A stretch of 41,759 nt of DNA from Thalassolituus alkanivorans. GTDB taxonomy: Bacteria; Pseudomonadota; Gammaproteobacteria; Pseudomonadales; Oceanobacteraceae. The notes beneath the pieces were generated by a model. That model made no database searches. It worked only from the letters and a program-made list of their open reading frames with translations, and had not been told where the DNA came from. Below are positions 26,826 to 38,637 of the stretch, piece by piece; position 1 is the first letter of the stretch; each line of letters opens with the position of its first letter. A program made the position numbers and the translations under genes. The stretch is taken from assembly GCF_020447205.1 (NCBI RefSeq), contig NZ_JAJAEL010000013.1:1-41759 (forward strand), read 5' to 3'.

Positions 26826-27410
26826 ATGCAGCCCCAGAACGATACCCTGCAAATATACGATATTCATCTGCCCGACCCGGTCAGTGCCTGGCCGCTGGCA
26901 CCGGGATGGTGGCTGCTGCTCATCGTTATTCTGCTGGCCGCGGTTGCCGCCTTTTTTGTCTGGCGCAAACTCCGGCAGCGCTGGCAGCGACGCCACGATT
27001 GCCTGCAGCAATTGCAGAACCTGCGCTCGCATTTCGATAAAACCGATGCCCAGGCCTGCGCCCAGATTAACGAAATTCTGAAACTCTATTGCCAGCAGTA
27101 TTTTCCTCAGGCGGTCGCCCTGCACGGTCAGGCATGGGTGGATTTTCTTAATCAGAAGGGTCCGGTGCCATTATTCAATAATCAAAGCGCACGGGCTTTG
27201 GCGGAAGCGCCTTATGCACCGGCACGCGCCGACTGGCGCCAGCATTATGGTGAGCTGGATGATCTGCTCGCACTGGCACAGCGCTGGCTGAAAAGCGCTT
27301 CTACACAGCAACATAAAACAGAGCAACACAAAGCAGACGAGCATAAATCAGGCCGTCAGCCAGCCGCGCAATCGACCGCACAGCCACTCACAAAAACGGA
27401 GGCCAGATAA
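26826..27410 (+). CDS. DUF4381 single-pass membrane protein
   Basis: 194 residues. The family motif DIHLPDPVSAWPLAPGWWLLL leads into one membrane helix (about 24–46) and a basic segment (WRKLRQRWQRRHD). A cytosolic helical domain follows (LQNLRSHFDKTDAQACAQINEILKLYCQQYF... AWVDFLNQKG). The last 35 residues are a low-complexity Lys/His/Gln/Thr tail (TQQHKTEQHKADEHKS), likely disordered. Its role in the Bat system is unknown; its constant place between DUF58 and BatA suggests a membrane adaptor. Its TAA overlaps the next ATG by one base (TAATG). Confidence 0.88.
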   Translation: MQPQNDTLQIYDIHLPDPVSAWPLAPGWWLLLIVILLAAVAAFFVWRKLRQRWQRRHDCLQQLQNLRSHFDKTDAQACAQINEILKLYCQQYFPQAVALHGQAWVDFLNQKGPVPLFNNQSARALAEAPYAPARADWRQHYGELDDLLALAQRWLKSASTQQHKTEQHKADEHKSGRQPAAQSTAQPLTKTEAR

Positions 27411-28414
27411 TGGAGTTTCACTGGCCCTGGGCGTTTTTTCTGCTGCCACTGCCGTGGATTATCCGCGCTTTTTTACCGCCATTAAAAGTTGAGCAGGCGG
27501 CGCTTAAAGTTCCTTCACTCAGCCCCTGGCGGCTGCAGAACAGCAAAGGTGGCGAACGTCAGACACAACAAAATCTGAGTGGCTGGCTGATGCCACTGGC
27601 GTTATGGATTGCGCTGATCGGCGCCTTATCCCGCCCTTACCACAGCGGCGAAATAGTGCAGATGCCGGTGTCCGGCCGCGACCTGATGCTGGCGGTGGAT
27701 ATTTCCCAGAGCATGGAAATTGAAGACATGCGCCTGAATAACAAACCCGCCAACCGTCTCGCGGTAGTTAAGCAGGTTGTCAGCAACTTTATTGAACAGC
27801 GCAGCGGCGACCGCATGGGGCTGATTCTGTTTGGCAGCAATGCCTACCTGCAGGCGCCACTGACCTTTGATGCCCGTACCGTCAGCACTTTTCTGAACGA
27901 AGCGCAGATCGGCCTGGCCGGTAAAAAAACCGCCATCGGCGACGCTATCGGTTTAACCATTAAACGTCTGCAGGACAATCCGGAACAAAGCCGGGTGATG
28001 ATTCTGCTCACCGACGGCGCCAATACCGCCGGCGAAATTGAGCCGCTGAAAGCCGCCGAGCTGGCTGCCAGCAATGGCGTAAAAATTTATACCATCGGCC
28101 TTGGGGCTGATGTGATGGAGGTATCCAGCTTCTTCGGCACCCGTAAGGTCAACCCGTCACGGGATCTGGACGAAAATGCCCTGCGGGAAATTGCCCGCCA
28201 GACCGGCGGTGCTTTTTTCCGCGCCCGTGACACCGAAGAGCTGCAAAAGATTTATCAGTTTATTGATGATCTGGAACCCACCGAAAAAGACCCGGAAATT
28301 TATCGTCCGCAGCAGAGTCTGTACCACTGGCCGCTGGCCATTGCCTTTATCATCAGCCTGCTGATTGCCCTGCAACAACGCTTTAACCGGATGCCCGGCG
28401 GAGGTCGCCACTGA
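27410..28414 (+). CDS. batA: BatA-like VWA domain membrane protein
   Basis: 334 residues. Two hydrophobic segments near the N-terminus (WPWAFFLLPLPWIIRAFLPP and WLMPLALWIALIGAL) are followed by a VWA domain (about 88–285). The MIDAS motif is DISQSME (DxSxS), with the metal-contacting Thr and Asp in KKTAIGDAIGL and LLTDGANTAGE. A C-terminal membrane helix (PLAIAFIISLLIALQ) ends the protein. The VWA domain most likely lies on the cytosolic or periplasmic face beside BatB. It overlaps both neighbours by one base, so synthesis is coupled across the operon. Confidence 0.93.
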   Translation: MEFHWPWAFFLLPLPWIIRAFLPPLKVEQAALKVPSLSPWRLQNSKGGERQTQQNLSGWLMPLALWIALIGALSRPYHSGEIVQMPVSGRDLMLAVDISQSMEIEDMRLNNKPANRLAVVKQVVSNFIEQRSGDRMGLILFGSNAYLQAPLTFDARTVSTFLNEAQIGLAGKKTAIGDAIGLTIKRLQDNPEQSRVMILLTDGANTAGEIEPLKAAELAASNGVKIYTIGLGADVMEVSSFFGTRKVNPSRDLDENALREIARQTGGAFFRARDTEELQKIYQFIDDLEPTEKDPEIYRPQQSLYHWPLAIAFIISLLIALQQRFNRMPGGGRH

Positions 28415-30435
28415 TGGAATGGCTCAGTCAGTTTCATTTTTTACGGCCGCTGTGGCTGCTCGCCGCACTGCCTGCCCTGCTGGCTTTTTCATTGCTGCTG
28501 CAACGCGCCTTAAGTGCCGGTCAGTGGGCCAGCGTAATCGATGCTCATCTGCAGCCTTATATGCTGGAACAACAACTCAGCAACCGCCGCAAAGCAGGTT
28601 TATGGTGGCTGCTCGCCGGCTGGCTGATCGCCTGCATTGCGCTGGCCGGTCCGAGCTTTGAAAAACTGCCGCAACCTTTGCAAAAAAATCAGGATGCGCT
28701 GGTTATTATGCTCGACATGTCGGCATCCATGGGCGCCCAGGATCTGAAACCCTCACGTGCGGTACGCGCCATTCAGAAAGTCACCGATATTGTCCGCAGC
28801 CGCGCCGACGGCCTGACCGCACTGGTCGCCTATGCCGGCGACGCCCATACCGTGACGCCTTTAACCGATGACCGCGACACCATCGAAAATCTGCTGCCGT
28901 CGTTATCCCCGTTTATTATGCCGAGCCCCGGCAGCCGTCCGGATAAAGCCATCAGCCTGGCGCAGCAGCTGGTCAGCGATGCCGGTATCCAGCAGGCCCG
29001 CCTGCTGTTACTGACCGACGGTATTATCAGCAAAGATATTGAGCGTATCCGCAACAGTCTCGACGGCCAGCGCTTTCAGCTTAAGGTACTCACCATCGGC
29101 ACCGCCGAAGGTGCGCCGGTACCAATGCCCGGCGCCGGTTTTCTGCGTGACGGCAGCGGTACAATCGTACTGCCACAGCTGGATCTGGGGCCGATCCGCG
29201 ATCTCAGCCGTGAGCTGAATGTCCCCTGGCAAACACTGAGTATTAACGACAGCGACTGGCAAAGCCTGTTACCCGAACAGCCGCAAAGCTTTGACCCGCA
29301 GGAAACCGACAACGGCTTTGCCCGTTTTGATCAGTGGCACGACGCCGGCTACTGGCTGATCTTTGCCTTGTTACCCGTTGCTCTGCTGCTGTTCCGCCGT
29401 GGCGTACTGTTCAGTGTGTTATTACTGCCACTGTGCTGGCCCGACAACAGCTATGCGCTGGAGTGGAAAGATTTATGGCAAACCCCGGATCAGCAAGGCT
29501 CAGAACTGTTTGAACAGGACCCGGCTGCTGCCGCACAGGCCTTCGAAGATCCCGCCTGGCGTGGCAGCGCCGCTTATCGTGCCGGCGATTATGAAAGCGC
29601 CGCCAAAGCCTTTGCCGAAGGCCCGCAAACCGCCATCAGCCATTACAACCGTGGTAATGCACTGCTGCAGGCCGGAAAGCCGGATGAAGCCATTGCCGCC
29701 TACGATGAAGCCCTGAAGCTGAACCCGGAGATGAAAGAAGCCGCGGCTAACCGTGAGACCGCCGAAAAACTCAAACAGCGACAAGAACAACAAAAAGAGC
29801 AGCAACAGAATGGTCAACAGCAGGACGGCCAGCAACAGGACGGCCAGCAACAGGACGGCCAGCAACAGGACGACCAGCAACAGGACGGACAGCAACAGGA
29901 CGGACAGCAACAGGACGGTCAGCAGCAGGATGGTCAGCAGCAGGATGGTCAGCAGCAGGATGGTCAGCAGCAGGATGGTCAGCAGCAAGACGGCCAGCAG
30001 CAAGACGGCCAGCAACAGCAGAACGCTCAGCAGCAAGACGGCCAGCAACAGAACGCTCAGCCGCAGGATCAGAGTGAAGACGATGCCTTTGCCCGTCAGC
30101 AGGCTGATAAGCTGGCCGAACAGCAGCAGGCTGAATCAGCCTCTCAGGCGGCACAGAATCAGGAGCCTGAGACTGACGAAGAGAGACAGGGCATAGCAGC
30201 CGCTGAAGAAGATCAGGAAGCACAGGAAGAGCCGCAGGAAGAATCCGCGCAACAACTGCGCCGCCAGTCTGACCAACCGGAAACAGAAATCAACGGCCTC
30301 AGCCGTGAAGAACAGGCCGCCATGCAACAATGGCTGAACCGTGTCCCGGACAATCCCGGCAACCTGTTACAGCGCAAATTTTTATACCAGTACCGGCAAC
30401 AGGCCGATCAGGAAAGTGAGGATGTTTTATGGTGA
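28414..30435 (+). CDS. batB: Fused BatB/BatC-like protein: VWA domain, TPR and long QQQDG repeat
   Basis: 673 residues joining two Bat activities. The N-terminal part has two hydrophobic segments, then a VWA domain (about 90–275) with MIDAS motif DMSASMG and LLTDGIIS. A further membrane segment follows (WLIFALLPVALLLFRRGVLFSVLLLPL). The C-terminal part carries a TPR unit (ISHYNRGNALLQAGKPDEAIAAYDEALKLNPEMKEAAANRETAEKL) as in BatC. A very hydrophilic tract of about 90 residues made of QQQDG repeats comes next, then an acidic/Gln region and a conserved end (EEQAAMQQWLNRVPDNPGNLLQRKF). The VWA-plus-TPR fusion and the short C-terminal motif are common in Proteobacteria; the long pure repeat is unusual. 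Its last seven bases overlap the BatD gene. Confidence 0.93.
   Translation: MEWLSQFHFLRPLWLLAALPALLAFSLLLQRALSAGQWASVIDAHLQPYMLEQQLSNRRKAGLWWLLAGWLIACIALAGPSFEKLPQPLQKNQDALVIMLDMSASMGAQDLKPSRAVRAIQKVTDIVRSRADGLTALVAYAGDAHTVTPLTDDRDTIENLLPSLSPFIMPSPGSRPDKAISLAQQLVSDAGIQQARLLLLTDGIISKDIERIRNSLDGQRFQLKVLTIGTAEGAPVPMPGAGFLRDGSGTIVLPQLDLGPIRDLSRELNVPWQTLSINDSDWQSLLPEQPQSFDPQETDNGFARFDQWHDAGYWLIFALLPVALLLFRRGVLFSVLLLPLCWPDNSYALEWKDLWQTPDQQGSELFEQDPAAAAQAFEDPAWRGSAAYRAGDYESAAKAFAEGPQTAISHYNRGNALLQAGKPDEAIAAYDEALKLNPEMKEAAANRETAEKLKQRQEQQKEQQQNGQQQDGQQQDGQQQDGQQQDDQQQDGQQQDGQQQDGQQQDGQQQDGQQQDGQQQDGQQQDGQQQDGQQQQNAQQQDGQQQNAQPQDQSEDDAFARQQADKLAEQQQAESASQAAQNQEPETDEERQGIAAAEEDQEAQEEPQEESAQQLRRQSDQPETEINGLSREEQAAMQQWLNRVPDNPGNLLQRKFLYQYRQQADQESEDVLW
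29800..30072 (+). repeat. 15-bp coding tandem repeat (QQQDG)n
   Basis: About 18 in-frame units of 15 bases encode QQQDG or near variants (QQQNG, QQQDD, QQQNA). Three DNA versions run in blocks: CAGCAACAGGACGGN (about 29830–29919), CAGCAGCAGGATGGT (29920–29979) and CAGCAGCAAGACGGC (29980–30009). This block pattern is what local duplication by slippage or unequal exchange leaves. Copy number is likely to vary between strains. The product segment should be disordered and strongly hydrophilic. Confidence 0.95.
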
Positions 30436-32186
30436 TGCGTGATCTGCTGTTTAACCGCATTCACTGGCTGCAGGGGTTGCTGCTGGGGTTGCTGCTGGCC
30501 GCCACTCAGGTGCAGGCTGCTACCTTCAGTGCCAGCGTTGACCGCAAAGAAGTCGCCGAGCGCGACACCTTTAATCTGATGCTGCGCTACAGCGAACAGG
30601 TGGGTTTTGGCTCACCGGATCTGACTCCGCTGCAGCAGGACTTTCAGGTGCTGAACCAGCAGCGCTCCAACCAGTTCCGCTCCGTCAACGGCAAGACCGA
30701 GTCCTTTACCGAGTGGACCCTGACGCTCACGCCCAAACGCAACGGTAAACTGACCATTCCCCCGATCCGTTTTGAAAATCAGCAGACGCAACCCATTACC
30801 ATCAACGTGCGCGAGTTGTCAGCGGATGTAAAAGCGCAGATCGCCAAAGAATTTTTCTTCGATACCGAGATCAGCCAGCAGGACAACTATTACGTTCAGG
30901 GGCAGATTCTTTACACCGAAAAGCTGTATTACAGCGTCAGCCATGAAGACGCCACCCTGTCGGAATTTAAAGTGACCGATGCTCTGGTACAGCCGCTGGG
31001 GGATGTGCGCCAGTATACGACCGTTGTTGATGGCCAGCGTCTGGGCGTGTACGAACGGCGCTTTGCGATTTTCCCCGAAGAAAGCGGCGAGCTGGTGATT
31101 CCCGGCCAGCGCTTCAGCGCCCGCATCAGCAATCCTTACGACCGCTGGAGCCGTGGCCGTCAGGGCTCTGCGGTCAGCAAGCCGATTACCCTGCAGGTAA
31201 AACCTATTCCACAGGATTATCCGCAGGCCCCCTGGATTCCGGCTGAAAACCTGAGCATCAGCGAAACCTTCAGCACACCGCCACAGCAATGGGTGGCCGG
31301 CGAACCGGTTACCCGTACCCTGATCCTGACCGCCAAAGGTCTGCCCGGCAGTCAGCTACCGGCCATTGCCCTGCCGGTGGTTGATAATCTGCGTTACTAC
31401 CCGGATCAGACTCAGCAAAATGAACAAAGCAGCGACGACGGCCTGACCGGCACCTCGGAACAATCCATCGCCCTGGTACCGGGCAGCAGCGGCCGTATTC
31501 TGCTGCCGGAAATCCGCATCCCCTGGTGGAACACCAGAAGCGGTACTCTGGAATATGCCGTATTACCGGCCCACAGCATTCAGGTTAAGCCAGCCAAAGG
31601 GGCTGTGGCATCATCACAAACAGCCGAGCCTGTAACAAACAACAGCGACGCAGATGCCATGGAGCAGCCTGGCGACAGTGCTGGTACCAGCACCACCAAC
31701 AACGGCAGCGCCGGCGAGCTGTTCTTCTGGCAACTTGCTGTGGCTGTTTTGGTGCTGAGTAATGGGCTGTTTTTACTGCTGTGGTGGCATGCACGACGCA
31801 CGGCACTGACCCGGCCAGCCGTGCCAGACAGCACGCAACAGGATCATCCGCAAAAAACGCTGAAGCAGCACTGGCAGGCATTGAGTAAGGCCTGTCAGCA
31901 GGGAGATGCCGCAGCCATACGCTGCCACCTGCTGGCCTGGGTTAATGCCGGCGGATTAAACAGCAAAGGTTTAAGCATCCGCCTGCCACTGGCCAGCCTC
32001 AGCCAGCTGGCCGGATTACTGCCAGAGCCCAGATTGCAGGCTGCGCTGGCGGAACTTGATGCCCGGCTCTATTCGCCACAGCAGAATTCCGCCTATAACG
32101 GCCAGAACCTGCTGGCGTTATTAAAAGAGCAGCAACGTCAGAGTGGCAAAACAGAGACACAACGCGCCGTGCTTTATCCACACTGA
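30429..32186 (+). CDS. batD: BatD family membrane protein (oxygen-tolerance domain)
   Basis: 585 residues. A signal peptide (about 12–31, ending QVQA) is followed by periplasmic Ig-like beta-sandwich domains. Recognisable BatD segments are FSASVDRKEVAERDTFNLMLRYSE, WTLTLTPKRNGKLTIPPIRFENQQTQP, YYVQGQILYTEKLYYS and ERRFAIFPEESGELVIPGQRF. One membrane helix near residue 435–455 (FFWQLAVAVLVLSNGLFLLLWW) leads into a cytosolic helical domain with LKQHWQALSKACQQGDAAAIRCHLLAWV. Start: GTGAGGA lies five bases before 30429. The in-frame ATG at 30435, which overlaps the upstream stop as TGATG, would be eleven bases from it, so 30429 is preferred. Last gene of the operon. The protein presumably works with the two VWA membrane proteins. 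Confidence 0.93.
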   Translation: MVMRDLLFNRIHWLQGLLLGLLLAATQVQAATFSASVDRKEVAERDTFNLMLRYSEQVGFGSPDLTPLQQDFQVLNQQRSNQFRSVNGKTESFTEWTLTLTPKRNGKLTIPPIRFENQQTQPITINVRELSADVKAQIAKEFFFDTEISQQDNYYVQGQILYTEKLYYSVSHEDATLSEFKVTDALVQPLGDVRQYTTVVDGQRLGVYERRFAIFPEESGELVIPGQRFSARISNPYDRWSRGRQGSAVSKPITLQVKPIPQDYPQAPWIPAENLSISETFSTPPQQWVAGEPVTRTLILTAKGLPGSQLPAIALPVVDNLRYYPDQTQQNEQSSDDGLTGTSEQSIALVPGSSGRILLPEIRIPWWNTRSGTLEYAVLPAHSIQVKPAKGAVASSQTAEPVTNNSDADAMEQPGDSAGTSTTNNGSAGELFFWQLAVAVLVLSNGLFLLLWWHARRTALTRPAVPDSTQQDHPQKTLKQHWQALSKACQQGDAAAIRCHLLAWVNAGGLNSKGLSIRLPLASLSQLAGLLPEPRLQAALAELDARLYSPQQNSAYNGQNLLALLKEQQRQSGKTETQRAVLYPH

Positions 32187-32234
32187 AGTAACGGGGGATT
32201 ACAGAAACAGGCCGGAGGATTCAGTACGGTGCGG
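32187..32234. other. Short gap between convergent batD and diguanylate cyclase genes
   Basis: 48 bases between two stop codons. I see no hairpin with a T-tract, so termination of the Bat operon is unexplained here and may extend antisense into the cyclase gene. Confidence 0.4.
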
Positions 32235-34016
32235 CTATTCGCCCGGAAACTGATCCGGCCCGGCGCCAGGAGAGGCAGGCAACTTATTCGCCCCGGCATG
32301 GGCTGACTTATCCAGATACATCGCCTGATCAGCGACTTCAATCCAGCTGCTGGCATCGGCAACATCAGGATACCCCACATAAGCCAGGCCAATACTGAAA
32401 TGCACCGGAAACTCTCCGGTCGGGGTCTGATGACGCAGCACGTTATTGCGCAGATTCCGCAATGCCAGCGAGGCATCGCGAACATTGCTCTGCGGCAATA
32501 CCACCACAAACTCATCACCGGCATAGCGCGCCAGAATATCCGTGGCGCGGATATGCTGACGGATATGCTCAGCCAGCGCCTGTAATGCCTCGTCACCGGC
32601 AATATGACCGAAGGTATCGTTAATCTGTTTAAAGTCGTTCAGGTCGATAAACAGCAGCGAGCACGGTGTCTGATAGCGGCGATACAGTTCCAGCTGATGT
32701 TCCAGCTCTTCATACAGTGCCTGACGGTTCAGGCAACCGGTCAGCGGGTCGGTACGGATTAACAGATTAAGCCGTTCGGTCGCCTGATGTGCCTGCTCCA
32801 GGGCATGAGCCATATCCGCTTTGGCTTTAACCTGATCGCTGATGTCCGTCGCCAGACCAATCAGATACTCCAGTTTACCACTGCTGTTCAGCACCCCTGT
32901 CCCGGTGTCGAAGATATAACGCAGGCCCCGCTCCGGATGCTCGACCCGATATTCGATTTCCCAGCGCCCTTGCCGGTGGCGTTCTATTTCCGCGCGCACC
33001 CGCGCCCGGTCATCTTCGTAAATCCCTTGCAGAAAGCTGTGCGCATCATCGTACAGGCTGGCACAACTGCGCCCCCAAACCCGCTCATAAGCCGGGTTAA
33101 CAAACAGCATCTGCTCTATTCCCGGCGTCGACATCCACACTACCGATTGAATGGTTTCGGCAATGGTGCGGAATTTAACCTCAGACTGCTGCAGCAATAA
33201 TTCAGACTGCTTGCGGTCACTGATGTCTTCGATCACGGAAATAAAATAATCGGGGAAATTCTGCTCATCGCGAATCAGGGTCACCGTAAGGTTCGCCCAG
33301 AAATAGCGGCCATCTTCATGACGGTAGCGTTTCTCAATACTGTAAGAGCTATGACTGCTGCTCAGCAGGTCATTCACTTTGCTGACATCCAGTTCAAGAT
33401 CATCCGGATGAGTAATGTCCTGAAAACAATGTTCCAGTAATTCTTCACTGCTGTAGCCCAGCAGATCGCACAGGCGGCGGTTCACTCTTAAAAAGCGCCC
33501 CCCAAGGCTGACACAACAGATCCCCACGGCAGAATGCTCAAACAGTTCGTCATACGCCTTGTGCTGTTCGCGCAGCTTACGTTCAGAAATCCACAGCGTA
33601 CTGGTATCCAGAATGGTCGCGATTGCCATCTGCTCGCCGTCGTAATCCACCAGTGCCAGATGAATCTCGGCATTAATTTTCTGCCCCTGAGCATCGTTGA
33701 TCCAGATACGGTTATTCATCCGCCGTTCGCCGATAGAGGAGAAAAACAAAGCAATCAGATGCTGATGCTGGCTGCGGATATCTTCAGGTACCAGAATATC
33801 CACCGGCTGCCCGACCATCAGTCCGGGGCTGTAACTCAGCAGATGGTGCGCAGCCCGGTTGGCCATACGGATGATGCCTCTGGAATCAACCAGAAGCACC
33901 GGGTCCGGACTCAGCTCAAACAGGGGGTCGGTAGGTAAAACGCGAAAACGCCGGTGCTGCAACACAATGGCGATAATGATAACAACGGCCAACAACAGCC
34001 ATGGAAGTACTTCCAT
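32235..34016 (-). CDS. Diguanylate cyclase with three PAS domains
   Basis: Membrane-anchored enzyme of 593 residues that makes cyclic di-GMP from two GTP. One N-terminal membrane helix (WLLLAVVIIIAIVL) is followed by three PAS domains. The first (about 35–140) has LFELSPDPVLLVDSRGIIRMAN. The second (about 147–270) has LFEHSAVGICCVSLGGRFLRVN and a PAC segment. The third (about 275–400) has KFRTIAETIQSVVWMS. The GGDEF domain (about 420–575) has the active motif as YAGDEF at residues 499–503. An intact RxxD inhibitory site lies five residues ahead (R490-ATD493), so product feedback is expected. No EAL domain follows. GGAG stands six bases before the ATG. The PAS ligands are not evident; the second PAS has a PAS_3-like ITHPDD motif. 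Confidence 0.95.
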   Translation of the reverse strand: MEVLPWLLLAVVIIIAIVLQHRRFRVLPTDPLFELSPDPVLLVDSRGIIRMANRAAHHLLSYSPGLMVGQPVDILVPEDIRSQHQHLIALFFSSIGERRMNNRIWINDAQGQKINAEIHLALVDYDGEQMAIATILDTSTLWISERKLREQHKAYDELFEHSAVGICCVSLGGRFLRVNRRLCDLLGYSSEELLEHCFQDITHPDDLELDVSKVNDLLSSSHSSYSIEKRYRHEDGRYFWANLTVTLIRDEQNFPDYFISVIEDISDRKQSELLLQQSEVKFRTIAETIQSVVWMSTPGIEQMLFVNPAYERVWGRSCASLYDDAHSFLQGIYEDDRARVRAEIERHRQGRWEIEYRVEHPERGLRYIFDTGTGVLNSSGKLEYLIGLATDISDQVKAKADMAHALEQAHQATERLNLLIRTDPLTGCLNRQALYEELEHQLELYRRYQTPCSLLFIDLNDFKQINDTFGHIAGDEALQALAEHIRQHIRATDILARYAGDEFVVVLPQSNVRDASLALRNLRNNVLRHQTPTGEFPVHFSIGLAYVGYPDVADASSWIEVADQAMYLDKSAHAGANKLPASPGAGPDQFPGE

Positions 34017-34078
34017 GCATACTCCGATACAGAAAACCTATCCTGCCAGGAAAATGCGTACAACCTTACCGCATGGCA

Positions 34079-34098
34079 ACAGTCCGCTCCGGGACTGT
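34079..34098. terminator. Small hairpin between the transglycosylase and cyclase genes
   Basis: ACAGTCC (34079–34085), a 6-base loop and GGACTGT (34092–34098) form a perfect 7-bp stem in the 137-base gap between two genes on the same strand. No T-tract follows on the - strand, so terminator activity is doubtful. Confidence 0.3.
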
Positions 34099-34153
34099 CT
34101 TTAAGACTAGCAGGAAAGCGTCAGAGCGCCGTCTTTAACAAGCTTTTTATCAA

Positions 34154-34843
34154 TCAGCCACGCTCAGCTCTGCCCTGAGCTGATTGTCCTAAATGAATAA
34201 CCGGGCGACGGTTGATGGTTTCCTGTCCAAACAGCGTGCGCCAGAACCAGTTACTGTCGAGATCTTCCTGACAGCGCACCAGCTGCTGCTGATACTGTTT
34301 TGCCCGGCGCTCGACCTTTCTCGCCACCTGCATCAGCCAGGGCTTTTTCTTATAGGTACCACGCAGATAACCGCCGGCCCCGTCGTGATAGGCCAGGTAC
34401 AGGCTGTAAGCATCATGCGGGCGAATGCCGGTGCGTTTAATGGTACGGGTGTTGTACCAGCCGATAAAATCGACCGCATCCTCAAAGTCATCACGGTCTG
34501 CGCCCCAGTTATTGGTGAGACGCATATACTCTTCCCAGGTCGGGTCGAGTGCCTGAGCATAGCCATAGGCCGTCGACGGGCGCGGGCCGGGAATGATCCA
34601 CAGATACCATTTACGCGGCGGACGGTTATCGTCGATAAACTTCGATTCCTGGTGAATAAACGCCATGGTCACCGACTCCGGTATCCCGTACTTTTTCTTC
34701 ACCGCCTTAGAAGCGTTATACCAGTCGTAATATTCGTCATAGATTTCGCAGACGTTATTAATATTTTTCGGCTGCGGGGTGGAGCAACCAGCCAGTACCA
34801 GCAATACAGCCAGAAGTGAAAAGCGGATACCTGTAAGGGTCAT
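34154..34843 (-). CDS. Lytic-transglycosylase-like (SLT domain) lipoprotein
   Basis: A 229-residue lipoprotein: signal LLAVLLVLAGC with lipid-modified Cys20. The SLT-like fold (about 45–180) has the likely catalytic Glu66 in IHQESKF, then AYGYAQALDPTWEEY, DFIGWYNTRTIKRTGI and the LYLAYHDGAGGY motif typical of the family. It probably cleaves peptidoglycan glycan strands, giving 1,6-anhydro ends, at the outer-membrane face. The C-terminus (YQQQLVRCQEDLDSNWFWRTLF) is a short amphipathic tail. It follows ligA on the same strand, 34 bases apart, and may share the zipA–ligA transcript. Confidence 0.9.
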   Translation of the reverse strand: MTLTGIRFSLLAVLLVLAGCSTPQPKNINNVCEIYDEYYDWYNASKAVKKKYGIPESVTMAFIHQESKFIDDNRPPRKWYLWIIPGPRPSTAYGYAQALDPTWEEYMRLTNNWGADRDDFEDAVDFIGWYNTRTIKRTGIRPHDAYSLYLAYHDGAGGYLRGTYKKKPWLMQVARKVERRAKQYQQQLVRCQEDLDSNWFWRTLFGQETINRRPVIHLGQSAQGRAERG

Positions 34844-34877
34844 GCCTGTTCCTTATTTTCTGCTCCACAACCCCGCT

Positions 34878-38409
<3,532 letters not shown>

Positions 38410-38637
38410 AGTTGCCTCAGACTTTCATTCACTGTTTTGCCGCTCCGGAAAAGCGCTCGATGGGACATCAGAACGGCAGGGTTTATTTGGGTTCAAAGTG
38501 TTACACAACGATTCACGCGAAAACAGACCCCGGACGGCGCTTTTGGCCTCTTTTTTGCCGTCCGCGATTCCGGGGTCTGACTTTCTGCCACAGCCCAGCC
38601 AAATAGCCGGGAGAAACGATCCGCCAGCCGGATAACC
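38410..38637. other. Intergenic region upstream of zipA
   Basis: 228 bases between smc and zipA on the same strand. Apart from the long hairpin listed separately I see no open frame of interest. A promoter for zipA is expected, but no convincing -35/-10 pair could be assigned. Confidence 0.4.
38524..38579. terminator. Long bulged hairpin between smc and zipA
   Basis: The outer arms CAGACCCC / GGGGTCTG (38524–38531 and 38572–38579) and inner arms GGACGGC / GCCGTCC (38532–38538 and 38557–38563) give 15 paired bases, with an 8-base bulge on one side and an 18-base loop. On the - strand TTTT follows directly, so it can terminate smc. The CAGACCCCGG motif also recalls repetitive extragenic palindromes in some Gammaproteobacteria. 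Confidence 0.6.

Noticed and set aside
29800-30072. CRISPR-like array
   Set aside because: Units are contiguous 15-mers in frame without spacers, inside a coding gene.
29500-30223. Long open frames antisense to the BatB/BatC gene, one giving a Leu-rich hydrophobic protein
   Set aside because: They are mirror readings of the CAG-rich repeat. There is no ribosome site, and the sense frame has clear VWA and TPR domains on both sides.
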